A DNA stretch of 64,000 nt, taken from assembly GCF_002933335.1 (NCBI RefSeq), contig NZ_PDKS01000001.1:310001-374000 (forward strand), given 5' to 3'. This DNA comes from Candidatus Pantoea edessiphila (lineage in GTDB: Bacteria; Pseudomonadota; Gammaproteobacteria; Enterobacterales; Enterobacteriaceae). Within the stretch, counting starts at the first letter, position 1, and each line of letters opens with the position of its first letter. A program made the translations under genes and the position numbers. Below are positions 33,359 through 43,206 of this stretch, piece after piece. The notes beneath the pieces are model-generated. The model was given only the letters and a program-made list of their open reading frames with translations. It did not search any database and was not told the origin of the DNA.

Positions 33359-34381
33359 ATGATTGAAATTAGCTTAGAAGAACTTAGAATGCAAATTTAT
33401 GATAAATTAAGTAATTCTTATGTTTTAATAGGCAATGAATTGTCACTAATACACGAAAGTGTTGATCTAATAAATACTGTAGCCAAACAAAATGGTTTTG
33501 AAGAATATTTTAATTTTGTAATAGACAGTAATACTAATTGGGGTAATATATTTTCAATTTTTAGTTCAATTGGTTTATTTTGTGATAAAAAAGTTATTAA
33601 TTTACAGTTTATAGACAGTAGTCTAAACTCTACAATTATAAAACAACTTACTATATTAACAAAATTATTACATTCCGATATTCTATTTATTTGTTGTTTG
33701 ACACAATTAACTAAAAGTGATGAATGTAGTGAATGGTTTAAAAAATTTTTTAAATTTAATATTATAGTATCATGTCGGAGGTTAGAAGCAAATAAATTAC
33801 CACAGTTGGTATTAACTAAAGCTAGAAACATTAATTTATCACTAGATCAAAATGCAGTAAAGTTACTTTGCAAGTATTATGAAGGAAATTTATCAGCATT
33901 AATTCAATCTTTAAATGTTTTAAGTTTGCAATGGCCAGATGGTGAGATTACTGAATCTAGAATTAAGAAATCAATAAGCAAATTACAAATTTTTGCATCT
34001 ATTAATTGGATTAATGCGTTATTAGAGGGAAATTTTACTAAAGCAATATATATTTTAAATCATTTGGAAAAAAATAATAGTGAAGCAATAACTTTATTAA
34101 GAAATCTTCAATATGATGTTTCATTATTAATGAAACTGTATTATTATAAAAAACAAAAATCTATCAACATTGTTATGGATGTTTATAATATATGGAAAAC
34201 AAGACGTTATCTATTTTATTGTGCATTGCAAAGGTTAAATTTTACCAAATTGCAAACAATAGTTAGTTTGCTAATTAAAGTTGAATTAGAAATTAGAACT
34301 GAATTCAATAAAGAGATTTGGTTTCAGTTGGAATTGTTGTCTTTGCTAATGTGCGATAATCATTTTTCAATTGATTATTAA
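33359..34381 (+). CDS. holA: DNA polymerase III delta subunit HolA
   Basis: HolA is the clamp-loader subunit that opens the beta clamp. The 340 residues match the E. coli length (343), with moderate similarity. The N-terminal Y-V-L-I-G-N-E segment, the P-x-x-L-x-x-x-x-x-x-x-x-x-L helices, the L-C-K-Y-Y-E-G-N-L motif and the L-L-x-x-L-Q-Y-D region are recognisable. It sits between lptE and nadD, the conserved order. Its stop is one base before the nadD ATG. Confidence 0.88.
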   Translation: MIEISLEELRMQIYDKLSNSYVLIGNELSLIHESVDLINTVAKQNGFEEYFNFVIDSNTNWGNIFSIFSSIGLFCDKKVINLQFIDSSLNSTIIKQLTILTKLLHSDILFICCLTQLTKSDECSEWFKKFFKFNIIVSCRRLEANKLPQLVLTKARNINLSLDQNAVKLLCKYYEGNLSALIQSLNVLSLQWPDGEITESRIKKSISKLQIFASINWINALLEGNFTKAIYILNHLEKNNSEAITLLRNLQYDVSLLMKLYYYKKQKSINIVMDVYNIWKTRRYLFYCALQRLNFTKLQTIVSLLIKVELEIRTEFNKEIWFQLELLSLLMCDNHFSIDY

Positions 34382-34382
34382 T

Positions 34383-35033
34383 ATGTGTTCTAAATTGCAT
34401 GCAGTATTTGGTGGGACCTTTGATCCGATCCATTTCGGTCATTTACTACCAGTAAAAATATTAGCTTCTCAAATTGGTTTGAAATCTGTAATTATAATCC
34501 CCAATAATATACCACCTCATCGTTTACAACCGGAGGCTAGTGCGTTACAACGTGTAAAAATGTTAAAATTTGCTACTAAAAAAGAACCATTATTTAAAAT
34601 CGATACTCGTGAGTTAAGATATAAAATTCCGTCATGGACAGTATATACAATAGAAAATTTACGTGCAGAACTTGGTCATGAAAAATCATTAGTTTTTATC
34701 ATTGGTTTTGATTCATTATTAAATTTAACTAAATGGTATCGTTGGCAAGATTTACTTTCATTATGTCATATAGTAGTATGTAATCGTTCAGAATATTTAT
34801 CAGAAAATCAAGAGATACAATCAATACCTGACGCATTAAAAAAATATATTATAAGTGATATAAAGAAATTATACTTACAACAATCAGGGTATATCTGGCT
34901 GGCTGATACTCCTTATTTTAATATTTCTTCTACTGAAATAAAATTACTTGTTAGCCAAAAGAAAAAATGTGACCATTTACTACCAAAAGCTGTTATTGAA
35001 TATATTTTTAAATGTGGTTTGTATAGCAAATAA
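34383..35033 (+). CDS. nadD: nicotinate-nucleotide adenylyltransferase NadD
   Basis: NadD makes deamido-NAD from nicotinate mononucleotide and ATP. I chose the ATG at 34383, right after the holA stop, which places G-G-T-F-D-P at 10-15 with H-F-G-H following. An upstream TTG at 34371 overlapping holA is also possible. The I-I-P-N-N-x-P-P-H-R and I-S-S-T-E-I motifs are conserved. The length is 216 residues (E. coli 213). Together with nadA it indicates de novo NAD synthesis. Confidence 0.94.
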   Translation: MCSKLHAVFGGTFDPIHFGHLLPVKILASQIGLKSVIIIPNNIPPHRLQPEASALQRVKMLKFATKKEPLFKIDTRELRYKIPSWTVYTIENLRAELGHEKSLVFIIGFDSLLNLTKWYRWQDLLSLCHIVVCNRSEYLSENQEIQSIPDALKKYIISDIKKLYLQQSGYIWLADTPYFNISSTEIKLLVSQKKKCDHLLPKAVIEYIFKCGLYSK

Positions 35034-35148
35034 ATAATAAATTAAACATTTATACAATTATCATTGATAAACTAATAAAATAATGAAGTCATATTTGTTT
35101 GTATTATAAATAATTAACATATCTATATAAATCAACTATAATATAACC

Positions 35149-37014
35149 ATGATATTTAAGAACTGTAGTTTTCATAATCATCTAAGCGGAAAAAAAAAAT
35201 CATCGCATAGAATATTAATTGTTTTTTCTTTTATTCTAATAGTTCTTTTTGCGATATTGATGAACATATATTATTTACAAGTAGTGTTTTTTTCAAAATA
35301 TCAATTACTATCAATTAAGAATCACATTAAATTAATTCCCTTTGCACCACAAAGAGGCATTATATATGACCGAAATGGCATACCTTTAGCAATTAATCGT
35401 AGTTCATATCAATTAGAAATCTCATCTAAAAATCCTAAAATTTTAAATGAAACTATTTCAAATATACGTAAATATATCAATATAACAGATTATGATCTAG
35501 AAAATCTAAAAAAAAATAGTTATACCAATCAATATTTTAATGACATACTTATTAAGTATGAATTAAATGCAAAAGAACTTGCTTATTTTGTCACTAACAG
35601 GTCTCTTTTTCCAGGTATCAACGTAAAAAAATGTGAAAAACGTTATTATCCTTTTGGGAAAACATTATCTCATGTTATTGGTTATACTGCTAAAATCAAT
35701 GATCAAGATGTATCTTATTTAAATAAAAAAGCAAAAACATCCAATTATATAGTAACTAAAAGTATTGGAAAATCAGGCATAGAAGCTTATTATGAAGATA
35801 TGTTACATGGTAGAATTGGTTATGAAGAAATTGAAATTAATGGCAGCGGTAATCAAATAAGAGTAATAAATAAAAAACCACCTATATCTGGTAATGATAT
35901 TTACCTTACTATAGATTTAAAATTACAGCAATATATTGAAAAAATTATTGAAAATAAAGGCAGAATCTCTGTTATAGCTACTGATCCTCAAAATGGTGAA
36001 ATTTTAGCTATGGTTTCTAATCCTAGTTTTGATGCGAATTTATTTGCTCAGGGAATATCTAATAAAAATTATCAAGTTTTATTAGAAGACAAAGATCTTC
36101 CTCTATATAATAGAGTAACTCAAGCTGTTTATCCTCCAGCATCTACAGTGAAACCATATTTAGCACTTACTGCTCTAGAGGCTGGTATGCTTAACAAGCA
36201 TACCAATATATTTGATCCAGGTTGGTGGAAAATACCAGGTTCTAAAAAATATTATAATGATTGGAAAAAACCAGGTCATGGTTATCTTAACATAACAAAA
36301 TCTATAGAAGAGTCTTCAGATACTTTTTTTTATCAAATAGCTTATAATATGGGAATTGATTATATCTCAGAATGGATGATTAAATTTGGTTTTGGGAAAG
36401 GTACGGGTATAGATTTACCTCAAGAAAAAACAGGTAAAATGCCTACACGAGAATGGAAACATAATTATCTTAAAAAATCCTGGTATCAAGGTGACACAAT
36501 ACCAATTGGAATAGGGCAAGGTTATTGGACAGCTACGCCATTACAAATGAACAAAGCATTAATTATTCTAATCAATAACGGTATCATTAAAATACCACAT
36601 ATTTTACATTCTATAGATCAAACAAATGCTAGGATATTTTATAATAAACCTTTTTCCAATAATTCCATTAAATGTAATCCAAATTACTGGCATATAGTAA
36701 AAGATGCAATGTATGGAGTTGCTAATCGTACTAATGGAACAGGATATCAAAGTTTTGCAGATGCTCCATATAAAATTGCAGCAAAATCTGGTACAGCGCA
36801 GATTTTTAGTTTAAAAGAAAGGGAAACTTATAATTCATATACACTTAGTGAAAATTTACGTGATCATAAGTTAATGAATGCATTTGCGCCTTATAAAAAA
36901 CCATGTATAGCAGTAACAATTATTATGGAAAATAGCAATAGTAATTATAAAATAGGAGAAATTATGCGTCATATATTAGATTTTTTCATACTTCATAAAA
37001 AATCAATTGATTGA
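35149..37014 (+). CDS. mrdA: penicillin-binding protein 2 (MrdA), elongasome transpeptidase
   Basis: MrdA cross-links peptidoglycan during cell elongation. It has an N-terminal membrane anchor (about 22-45), the R-G-I-I-Y-D-R-N-G-I-P-L-A motif, and a transpeptidase domain with the active serine in S-T-V-K (after Y-P-P-A), S-S-D and K-S-G-T-A. The 621 residues are slightly shorter than E. coli (633), lacking the C-terminal tail. It overlaps the region upstream of mrdB. The rlmH and rsfS genes that precede it in E. coli are absent. Confidence 0.96.
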   Translation: MIFKNCSFHNHLSGKKKSSHRILIVFSFILIVLFAILMNIYYLQVVFFSKYQLLSIKNHIKLIPFAPQRGIIYDRNGIPLAINRSSYQLEISSKNPKILNETISNIRKYINITDYDLENLKKNSYTNQYFNDILIKYELNAKELAYFVTNRSLFPGINVKKCEKRYYPFGKTLSHVIGYTAKINDQDVSYLNKKAKTSNYIVTKSIGKSGIEAYYEDMLHGRIGYEEIEINGSGNQIRVINKKPPISGNDIYLTIDLKLQQYIEKIIENKGRISVIATDPQNGEILAMVSNPSFDANLFAQGISNKNYQVLLEDKDLPLYNRVTQAVYPPASTVKPYLALTALEAGMLNKHTNIFDPGWWKIPGSKKYYNDWKKPGHGYLNITKSIEESSDTFFYQIAYNMGIDYISEWMIKFGFGKGTGIDLPQEKTGKMPTREWKHNYLKKSWYQGDTIPIGIGQGYWTATPLQMNKALIILINNGIIKIPHILHSIDQTNARIFYNKPFSNNSIKCNPNYWHIVKDAMYGVANRTNGTGYQSFADAPYKIAAKSGTAQIFSLKERETYNSYTLSENLRDHKLMNAFAPYKKPCIAVTIIMENSNSNYKIGEIMRHILDFFILHKKSID

Positions 37015-37049
37015 ATTTTATGTATAATATTTTTAGTGGAATTATAAAT

Positions 37050-38156
37050 ATGTCAATCAAAACATTAAATAAAAAATTAAGAAATAATTCAATGTGGACG
37101 CGTATTCATTTTGATCCATTTTTTATGTTTATAACAATTATATTATTAATTTATGGTACTGTAATTGTTTGGAGTGCTAGTGGTCAAAATGTACATACTA
37201 TGGAGAGAAAACTGATTCAAGTTGTTCTAGGTTTAACAACTATGATAGTTTTAGCTCAATTACCTTCTAAAATTTATGAAATATCAGCATATTACCTTTA
37301 TATAATATGTGTACTGTTATTAATTGTAGTTGACGTTTATGGACAAGTTAGTAAAGGATCACAACGTTGGTTAGATTTAGGAATATTGCGATTTCAGCCA
37401 TCTGAAATTGCTAAAATAGTGGTACCTTTAGCAGTTACAAGGTTTGTTAATCGCGATTTTTACGAGTTACGCATTCAACGAATATTTATTGCCTTGATTG
37501 TTATATTGATACCAACCGTATTAATAGCAATGCAACCGGATCTTGGTACTTCCATTTTAGTAGCTATATCAGGATTAATAGTACTATTTATTTCTGGTAT
37601 CAATTGGAAATTAATTTTTATAGCATTATTATTAATAATTTTGTTGAGTCCTATTTTTTGGTTCTTTTTAATGCAAGATTATCAGAAAGAACGTGTTATT
37701 ATGTTGTTTAATCCTAATAGCGATCCTTTGGGAGCTGGATATCATATCATGCAATCTAAAATAGCTATTGGTTCGGGAGGTGTATATGGCAAAGGTTTAC
37801 TTGCAGGCTCGCAATCTCAACTCAATTTTCTTCCAGAACGTCATACTGATTTTATTTTTGCTGTTTTAGCAGAAGAACTTGGTTTTATAGGAGTAGGTTT
37901 TTTATTTTTTTTATATCTTTTGTTAATTATAAGAGGAGTAATGTTAGCATTAAGAGCTAAAAATTATTTTGGATGTATAATTATAAGCACATTTATTTTA
38001 ATCTTATTTATTTATATAATTATTAATGTTAGCATGGTCAGCGGTATTTTGCCGGTTGTCGGAGTTCCATTGCCGATGGTTAGCTATGGTGGATCATCTC
38101 TTATTATACTAATGGCTAGCTTTGGCATTATGATGTCTATCGATAATCATCGATAG
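37050..38156 (+). CDS. mrdB: peptidoglycan glycosyltransferase RodA (MrdB)
   Basis: RodA is the SEDS glycan polymerase partner of MrdA. It has about ten transmembrane segments and the P-S-E-I-A-K and Q-P-D-L-G-T-S motifs, followed by the F-L-P-E-R-H-T-D-F-I-F segment and the G-V-P-L-P-x-V-S-Y-G-G-S C-terminal signature. I chose the ATG at 37050 (368 aa; E. coli 370). Upstream in-frame starts at 37011 (TTG, overlapping the mrdA stop) and 37020 (ATG) would add residues not found in the family. Confidence 0.93.
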   Translation: MSIKTLNKKLRNNSMWTRIHFDPFFMFITIILLIYGTVIVWSASGQNVHTMERKLIQVVLGLTTMIVLAQLPSKIYEISAYYLYIICVLLLIVVDVYGQVSKGSQRWLDLGILRFQPSEIAKIVVPLAVTRFVNRDFYELRIQRIFIALIVILIPTVLIAMQPDLGTSILVAISGLIVLFISGINWKLIFIALLLIILLSPIFWFFLMQDYQKERVIMLFNPNSDPLGAGYHIMQSKIAIGSGGVYGKGLLAGSQSQLNFLPERHTDFIFAVLAEELGFIGVGFLFFLYLLLIIRGVMLALRAKNYFGCIIISTFILILFIYIIINVSMVSGILPVVGVPLPMVSYGGSSLIILMASFGIMMSIDNHR

Positions 38157-38198
38157 AAAAACAATATTATCTGATTACATAAAAAATAGAAATAACTA

Positions 38199-39113
38199 TT
38201 AAACAATAGGTAATCCCTTATCTTGTATTTCAGCACGATAAGAAGACCTGATTAGCGGACCACAAGCAGCATATATAAAACCCATAGATATCGCTTCTTT
38301 CTTTAATTGTGCAAATTCTTCTTTTGGTACATAGCGTTTTACTGGAAAATGATTTCTGCTGGGTTGTAAATACTGTCCTAAAGTTATCATAGTTACACCA
38401 TGATTACGTAAATCTTGCATTACTTTAATAATCTCATCATTGGTTTCCCCAAGCCCTAACATTAACCCAGATTTAGTGGGAATATGTGAATGATACTTTT
38501 TAAATTTTTCCAATAATTGTAATGATTTTTTATAATTAGCTCCTGGCCGTATCATACGATATATTCTTGGCACATTTTCTATGTTGTGACCAAATACATC
38601 AGGTGGTTCTTGAATTATGATATTTAAAGCATTATTTATACATCTACGAAAATCTGGAACTAATATTTCTACTTTGATTCCGATATTTTTTTTACGTATG
38701 CTTTTAATACAATTAATAAAATGTTGTGCACCTCCATCAATTAAATCATCACGATTTACAGAAGTAATTACTACATAGTTTAATCCAATATTATATATGG
38801 TATTCGCTAATTTTTCAGCTTCATAAGGATCTGGTGGTGTTAAAGGATTTCCATGCTTAACATCACAGAATGGACATTTTCTAGTGCAAACAACACCAAG
38901 GATTATGAATGTTGCAGTGTTATTATTGAAACACTCGACTATATTTGGGCAAGATGCTTCCTCACAAACTGAGTTCACATTATTTTTGCGCAGAATTGAT
39001 TTTATCCGATCGATTCTGCTAGAATTTATAGGTAATTTAATTTTAATCCATTCTGGTTTAGGTAAAATTTCTTGATCGTGCGTTTTTATATTCTTTATTG
39101 CGATTATTTTCAT
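38199..39113 (-). CDS. lipA: lipoyl synthase LipA
   Basis: LipA inserts two sulfurs into protein-bound octanoyl groups. The auxiliary cluster is C50, C55 and C61; the radical-SAM cluster is C76, C80 and C83 in [12 protein letters not shown] near the C-terminus is conserved. It has 304 residues against 321 in E. coli, the shortfall being N-terminal and non-catalytic. It and lipB are inverted relative to mrdA-mrdB, compared with E. coli. Confidence 0.96.
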   Translation of the reverse strand: MKIIAIKNIKTHDQEILPKPEWIKIKLPINSSRIDRIKSILRKNNVNSVCEEASCPNIVECFNNNTATFIILGVVCTRKCPFCDVKHGNPLTPPDPYEAEKLANTIYNIGLNYVVITSVNRDDLIDGGAQHFINCIKSIRKKNIGIKVEILVPDFRRCINNALNIIIQEPPDVFGHNIENVPRIYRMIRPGANYKKSLQLLEKFKKYHSHIPTKSGLMLGLGETNDEIIKVMQDLRNHGVTMITLGQYLQPSRNHFPVKRYVPKEEFAQLKKEAISMGFIYAACGPLIRSSYRAEIQDKGLPIV

Positions 39114-39253
39114 AATGATTAATTATATTATAATAGATGACATGGATGTATTTAACTTGTTATTATATCAGTACAAAAATTAATTAATTATTAAATCAAT
39201 GATAGATGATTTTATTGAATTTACCAAAACAATCCAAATTGTATCAATATGTT

Positions 39254-39892
39254 TTATGATGTCCATAAGACATATTGATAATTCATTAATTTAATAAATT
39301 CAGAAACTAATACCACCCTAACTTTTTTTATGTCAATTTTTGGATTATAATGTTGCATATTTGTCATTTTCATATTAGCAAAACCACAAGGATTAATATC
39401 TAAAAACGGATCTAAATCTACTGTTACATTTAGTGCCAATCCATGAAGAGAACAACCTCTGCTAATTCTTAATCCTAGTGAACATATTTTCTTGTTTTGT
39501 ACATATACTCCAGGTGCATTAAGTTGATTATGAGAATTTATTTCAAAATAACTTAAGGTATTAATGACTGAATATTCCAAAATATTAATTAATTTATGAA
39601 CGCTTACTTTACAGCGTTTTAAATCAATTAGCACGTACATTATTTGTTGACCAGGGCCGTGATAAGTTATTTGTCCACCTCTATCAGATTGAATCACCTG
39701 GATTTTATTAGGATTTAAGATGTGTTTTTTTATACCCAATTTACCCTGAGTAAAAATAGAAGGATGCTCTACTAACCAAATTTCATCATTACTTTCATGA
39801 TTTCGTTGATTTGTATATGTATGCATAGCATGCGATACAGATTGCCAATCACATAAATTTAATTGACGTACTATAATAGAACTAATTATCAT
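39254..39892 (-). CDS. lipB: octanoyl-[ACP]:protein octanoyltransferase LipB
   Basis: LipB moves octanoate from ACP to lipoyl domains such as SucB K44. The 212 residues match E. coli (213). R-G-G-Q-I-T-Y-H-G-P-G-Q is conserved, as are the active-site lysine in N-K-K-I-C-S-L-G-L-R and the cysteine in I-N-P-C-G. It lies 140 bases upstream of lipA on the same strand. Confidence 0.95.
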   Translation of the reverse strand: MIISSIIVRQLNLCDWQSVSHAMHTYTNQRNHESNDEIWLVEHPSIFTQGKLGIKKHILNPNKIQVIQSDRGGQITYHGPGQQIMYVLIDLKRCKVSVHKLINILEYSVINTLSYFEINSHNQLNAPGVYVQNKKICSLGLRISRGCSLHGLALNVTVDLDPFLDINPCGFANMKMTNMQHYNPKIDIKKVRVVLVSEFIKLMNYQYVLWTS

Positions 39893-40097
39893 TATTAAAA
39901 AGCCTGTTTGTAAATTAACAACAGATTAATTTAGAAACTAGTTAATATATCATATTATGATTAAATTTATTAACAATAATTAAACTGAATACAGCAGATA
40001 TAATTGTATTTTTAAACAGTTCACATAAAACAATTTGTATGTTTTGCTATATAATTATACTATATAATTATATTATTATTAATAAATTTAATATAAA
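39893..40097. other. AT-rich spacer between lipB and the ybeD relic
   Basis: No gene is seen. The sequence has simple AT repeats near 40050-40080 (a duplicated CTATATAATTATA). Confidence 0.5.
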
Positions 40098-40350
40098 ATG
40101 AAAAATATTAAAAATATAAAGTTCATTTATAAAAACTAATTATTATTAATTTAATTATAAAAAGATCTAATCAACAAATCATAGGATTAATTGAAAACAC
40201 AATCAAAGCGCTAGTATGCGAATACACAGGAGAGAATAAACTTTATCTTCAAATCAGTAGAAAAAATTTTATAGTTCTATAAATATCATATCCAATGCTA
40301 ATCAGATTGAAAACATAAAAGAAATATTTGGAAAAGTCAAAACAGCATAA
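40098..40350 (+). pseudogene. ybeD: relic of ybeD (lipoate-associated regulator, UPF0250/DUF493)
   Basis: Three forward frames together recover YbeD in order. M-K-N-I-K-N-I-K-F begins at 40098. Next comes an open stretch from about 40163 with L-I-E-N-T-I-K-A-L-V-C-E-Y-T, matching V-V-E-V-V-Q-R-H-A-P-G-D-Y-T of E. coli. Then N-A-N-Q-I-E-N-I-K-E-I-F ends at a TAA at 40348, matching N-A-T-H-I-E-Q-V-E-T-L-Y. The total of 253 bases is close to the 264 of an intact gene. In E. coli ybeD lies directly upstream of lipB on the same strand; here it is on the opposite strand to lipB. Confidence 0.7.
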
Positions 40351-40454
40351 CTTGTATTATAATCATAATAATACGGACAGTATTTTTATTATTCAATAAT
40401 TCTTATCAATTACACACTAATCAATATTAATTTCATTTTTATTATATAGCAATC

Positions 40455-40491
40455 GAACCAACACTCGTCTAAAACAGACGGGTATTGGTTC
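40455..40491 (-). terminator. cspE: stem-loop downstream of cspE
   Basis: GAACCAACACTCGTCT (40455-40470) pairs with AGACGGGTATTGGTTC (40476-40491) through a five-base loop, with one mismatch and one wobble. It sits 11 bases past the cspE stop and is unusually GC-rich for this window. A clear U-tract is missing. Confidence 0.55.
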
Positions 40492-40502
40492 TTACTGTTA
40501 AC

Positions 40503-40712
40503 TTACAAACTGATAACGTTAGCAGCAGATGGGCCTTTCGCGCCATCAGTAATTTCGAACTCAACTCTCTGACCTTCCGCTAGAGTTTTGAATCCATTGC
40601 TCTGAATAGCAGAGAAATGCACAAATACATCCTTGCTACCATCTTCAGGAGTAATGAAACCGAATCCTTTTGATTCATTAAACCATTTAACATTACCTTT
40701 GATCTTAGACAT
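40503..40712 (-). CDS. cspE: cold-shock-like RNA chaperone CspE
   Basis: CspE is a nucleic-acid-melting chaperone and transcription antiterminator. The 69-residue protein differs from E. coli CspE at only about three positions, making it by far the best-conserved protein here. RNP1 K-G-F-G-F-I and RNP2 V-F-V-H-F are intact. Base composition is much richer in G+C than its neighbours, typical of a strongly constrained, highly expressed gene. Confidence 0.97.
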   Translation of the reverse strand: MSKIKGNVKWFNESKGFGFITPEDGSKDVFVHFSAIQSNGFKTLAEGQRVEFEITDGAKGPSAANVISL

Positions 40713-41300
40713 CTAATATTACCTTTACATAAAGAAAATAACACTACTACTGTATTGGTATTCATTACAGCAATTATAGAAAACAGCATATAACTTAAAT
40801 TTACTTACACTTTAACATTACCAATGTATTATCGTAATATTTTATACCTCCTTTTTCTGAATTTTATAGTAGGCGATATGCCTACTCATAAGCTTAATTA
40901 TTTTTTCAGAATTACCACTATTACACAAAAAAACATTTAATTCAAATAAAATATTAATATTATTTTAAATATAATATCTCATATCTAACAGCAAGTATTA
41001 TATCATATATTAACAGTAAATGTATTCTACTAAAATAAAAAATTATTAATTATATATAATTTTATTATATAACATAAAATCAAATTTGTTTTAAGTAATG
41101 TTCAAATTGTTATCGTCTTATATTTGCATTTTAATTAAAATAATTGTTATTTAATAACATAATTATATTATTAAACTTCAATATACTATTTATAATACAC
41201 TGATTATTAAAGTGTATATTTATAATATTTTATGTAAATTTTTTATAAACTCATTATAGTTTTACTTAAATAATCACATATCATAGAACAATTGTTAAGA
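40713..41300. other. spacer upstream of cspE, no gene seen
   Basis: This 588-base region contains the cspE leader on the minus strand. It has a TATAAT-like box (40773-40778, minus strand), an unattached Shine-Dalgarno and a small hairpin further upstream. The rest is featureless AT-rich sequence down to sdaC. Confidence 0.5.
40841..40886 (-). promoter_or_regulatory. hairpin plus consensus Shine-Dalgarno upstream of cspE, without an ORF
   Basis: On the minus strand a perfect 7-bp stem (AGTAGGC/GCCTACT, plus-strand 40868-40886, five-base loop) is followed by AAAAAGGAGGTATAA. That is a full anti-16S match, yet no ATG, GTG or TTG frame of any length follows. It may be a leader element or a remnant of a lost gene. 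Confidence 0.4.
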
Positions 41301-42590
41301 CTAATAAAAAATTGAATAAAATATAGCAGATATTGCTATAAATCCAATCAACACGATAAAAAAATCACTTATATTATTGAAATATTTATTCATGACCGAA
41401 ACTTTTCTAATTGCATACATGGGCATTAAAAATAGAATTATTGCAATAATTGGTCCCTCTAGTGTTTCAATCATTTTTAAAATATTTGGATTTAAAGTAG
41501 CTGCAAACCAAGCTGTTAATAAAATAAATGAGGAAGTAATAAAATTTAGTTTCGTATGTACTATATTTTTACCTAAATTATGTAATATTTTATTTAATAT
41601 GCTGTTAAGTCCTTCTTTAGCACCTAAATAATGCCCAAGAAATGATTTAGTAATTGCAATAATAGCAAGTGGAGGACCCAACCAATCTATAACTGGTACG
41701 TTAAAATGATTTGCTAGATAAGACAATATAGTAATATTTTGTTTTTTAGCAATATTCAGATCTTGAGGAGAGAGACTTAATACACAACTAAAAACAAAAA
41801 ACATTACAGTGACAACCATTAATAAATTTGAATAAATAAGTATACGAGAACATTTTTTTTCTGCATAGTCACCATATTCCATTCGCTTTACTAATGCAAA
41901 AGATGATATGATAGGTGAATGATTAAAAGAAAATACCATAACTGGAATAGCTAACCATAATGTAACCCATAAATTGTTATTAGATTTGCTAATATTTAAT
42001 GTTTCTAATATAGCTCCTTGCCAATGAGGTATTAAATAAAATGCTATTAAAATTAAAGCAATAATAAAAGGATATACTAATATACTCATTATTTTTATTA
42101 TTATTTTTTCGCCAAAACAAATTATTATCATCATCAAAACAATTAAAAACAATGAAAGTATTACACGTGGAGGAGGTATTAATTGTAACTGATTTATAAT
42201 AAAGCTATTTAATGTATTAGTCATTGCAACACTATACATCAGTAAGGTAGGATATATTGCAAAAAAATACAATAGAGTTATAAGATTTCCTGCTTTAGGA
42301 CCAAAGTGTTCTTCTACAACTTCACTAATACCTCCATAAGGATCACTGCCGGATAGGATAAATCGCGTTAAAGCCCGATGAGAAAAAAAAGTTAGAGGAA
42401 ATGCAATTATGGTCATAACAATTAATGGAATTATACCTCCAATGCCTGCATTTATAGGTAAAAATAATACTCCTGCACCAATTGCTGTACCATATAATCC
42501 TAATAACCAAATAGTGTCATTTTTATGCCACTCTTTTTTATTAGCTATTGCATTAATATTATTTAATATACTTATTTGAGTGGGTTTCAT
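41301..42590 (-). CDS. sdaC: serine/proton symporter SdaC (HAAAP family)
   Basis: SdaC imports L-serine with protons. The 429 residues equal E. coli SdaC, and similarity runs end to end, including W-L-L-G-L-Y-G-T-A-I-G-A-G-V-L-F-L-P-I, F-S-F-N-H-S-P-I-I-S-S-F and A-I-T-K-S-F-L-G-H-Y-L-G-A. About eleven transmembrane helices are visible. It is not next to sdaB or sdaA as in E. coli. Serine supplied here could feed CysE, encoded about 2 kb away. Confidence 0.94.
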   Translation of the reverse strand: MKPTQISILNNINAIANKKEWHKNDTIWLLGLYGTAIGAGVLFLPINAGIGGIIPLIVMTIIAFPLTFFSHRALTRFILSGSDPYGGISEVVEEHFGPKAGNLITLLYFFAIYPTLLMYSVAMTNTLNSFIINQLQLIPPPRVILSLFLIVLMMIIICFGEKIIIKIMSILVYPFIIALILIAFYLIPHWQGAILETLNISKSNNNLWVTLWLAIPVMVFSFNHSPIISSFALVKRMEYGDYAEKKCSRILIYSNLLMVVTVMFFVFSCVLSLSPQDLNIAKKQNITILSYLANHFNVPVIDWLGPPLAIIAITKSFLGHYLGAKEGLNSILNKILHNLGKNIVHTKLNFITSSFILLTAWFAATLNPNILKMIETLEGPIIAIILFLMPMYAIRKVSVMNKYFNNISDFFIVLIGFIAISAIFYSIFY

Positions 42591-43206
42591 TTATACTCCG
42601 ATAAAAGTCCTTAAATGTTATTAAGATTGTTCCATTAATGAATGTAATTAATTTCATCATTATTAATGATTGACAATATTAAAATATGCATTTAAATAAA
42701 ATATAATAATATTATTGACATTATTTTTCTAAAGTATTTAAATAATGCATTTAGAAATGCTATATATATAATATATCGATGATATCTTGTTATTTAATTA
42801 ATAATTTGATACATTAACAATTTAACAAGTAACTTTATTTCATTATAATAAAATAATGCTGTTAATCTTAATTTGATATCACTTTTAATAAAGTTGATAT
42901 TAAACAATATAATCAAATAATTAAGATGGACACTATTAATTGTAACTAGATAATATCTAATTATATTAAATAATATTTTAATATAACTATAATATAATAA
43001 TTATATTCTTAACGATATTATTTGGTTTTTAATAGTTATAAATAATAAAATTTTCTAATTATAGTTATCGATAATAAAAAATATTTTGTATTATTTGTAT
43101 TATTATACAATAATATTTTAAAAGTGATATAATATCATAATAAAGTATTAAGTTATTATTTAACTAATTAAATTAATGAATTTTTAATAACTATTGAGAA
43201 CAATGA
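42591..43206. other. spacer between sdaC and the grxC relic
   Basis: This is 616 bases of A/T-dominated sequence. No coding frame, RNA gene or relic was recognised. Confidence 0.55.

Noticed and set aside
40580-40789. 69-codon open frame on the minus strand overlapping the cspE start
   Set aside because: It overlaps most of cspE in another frame, has no homology, and CspE itself is almost identical to the E. coli protein.
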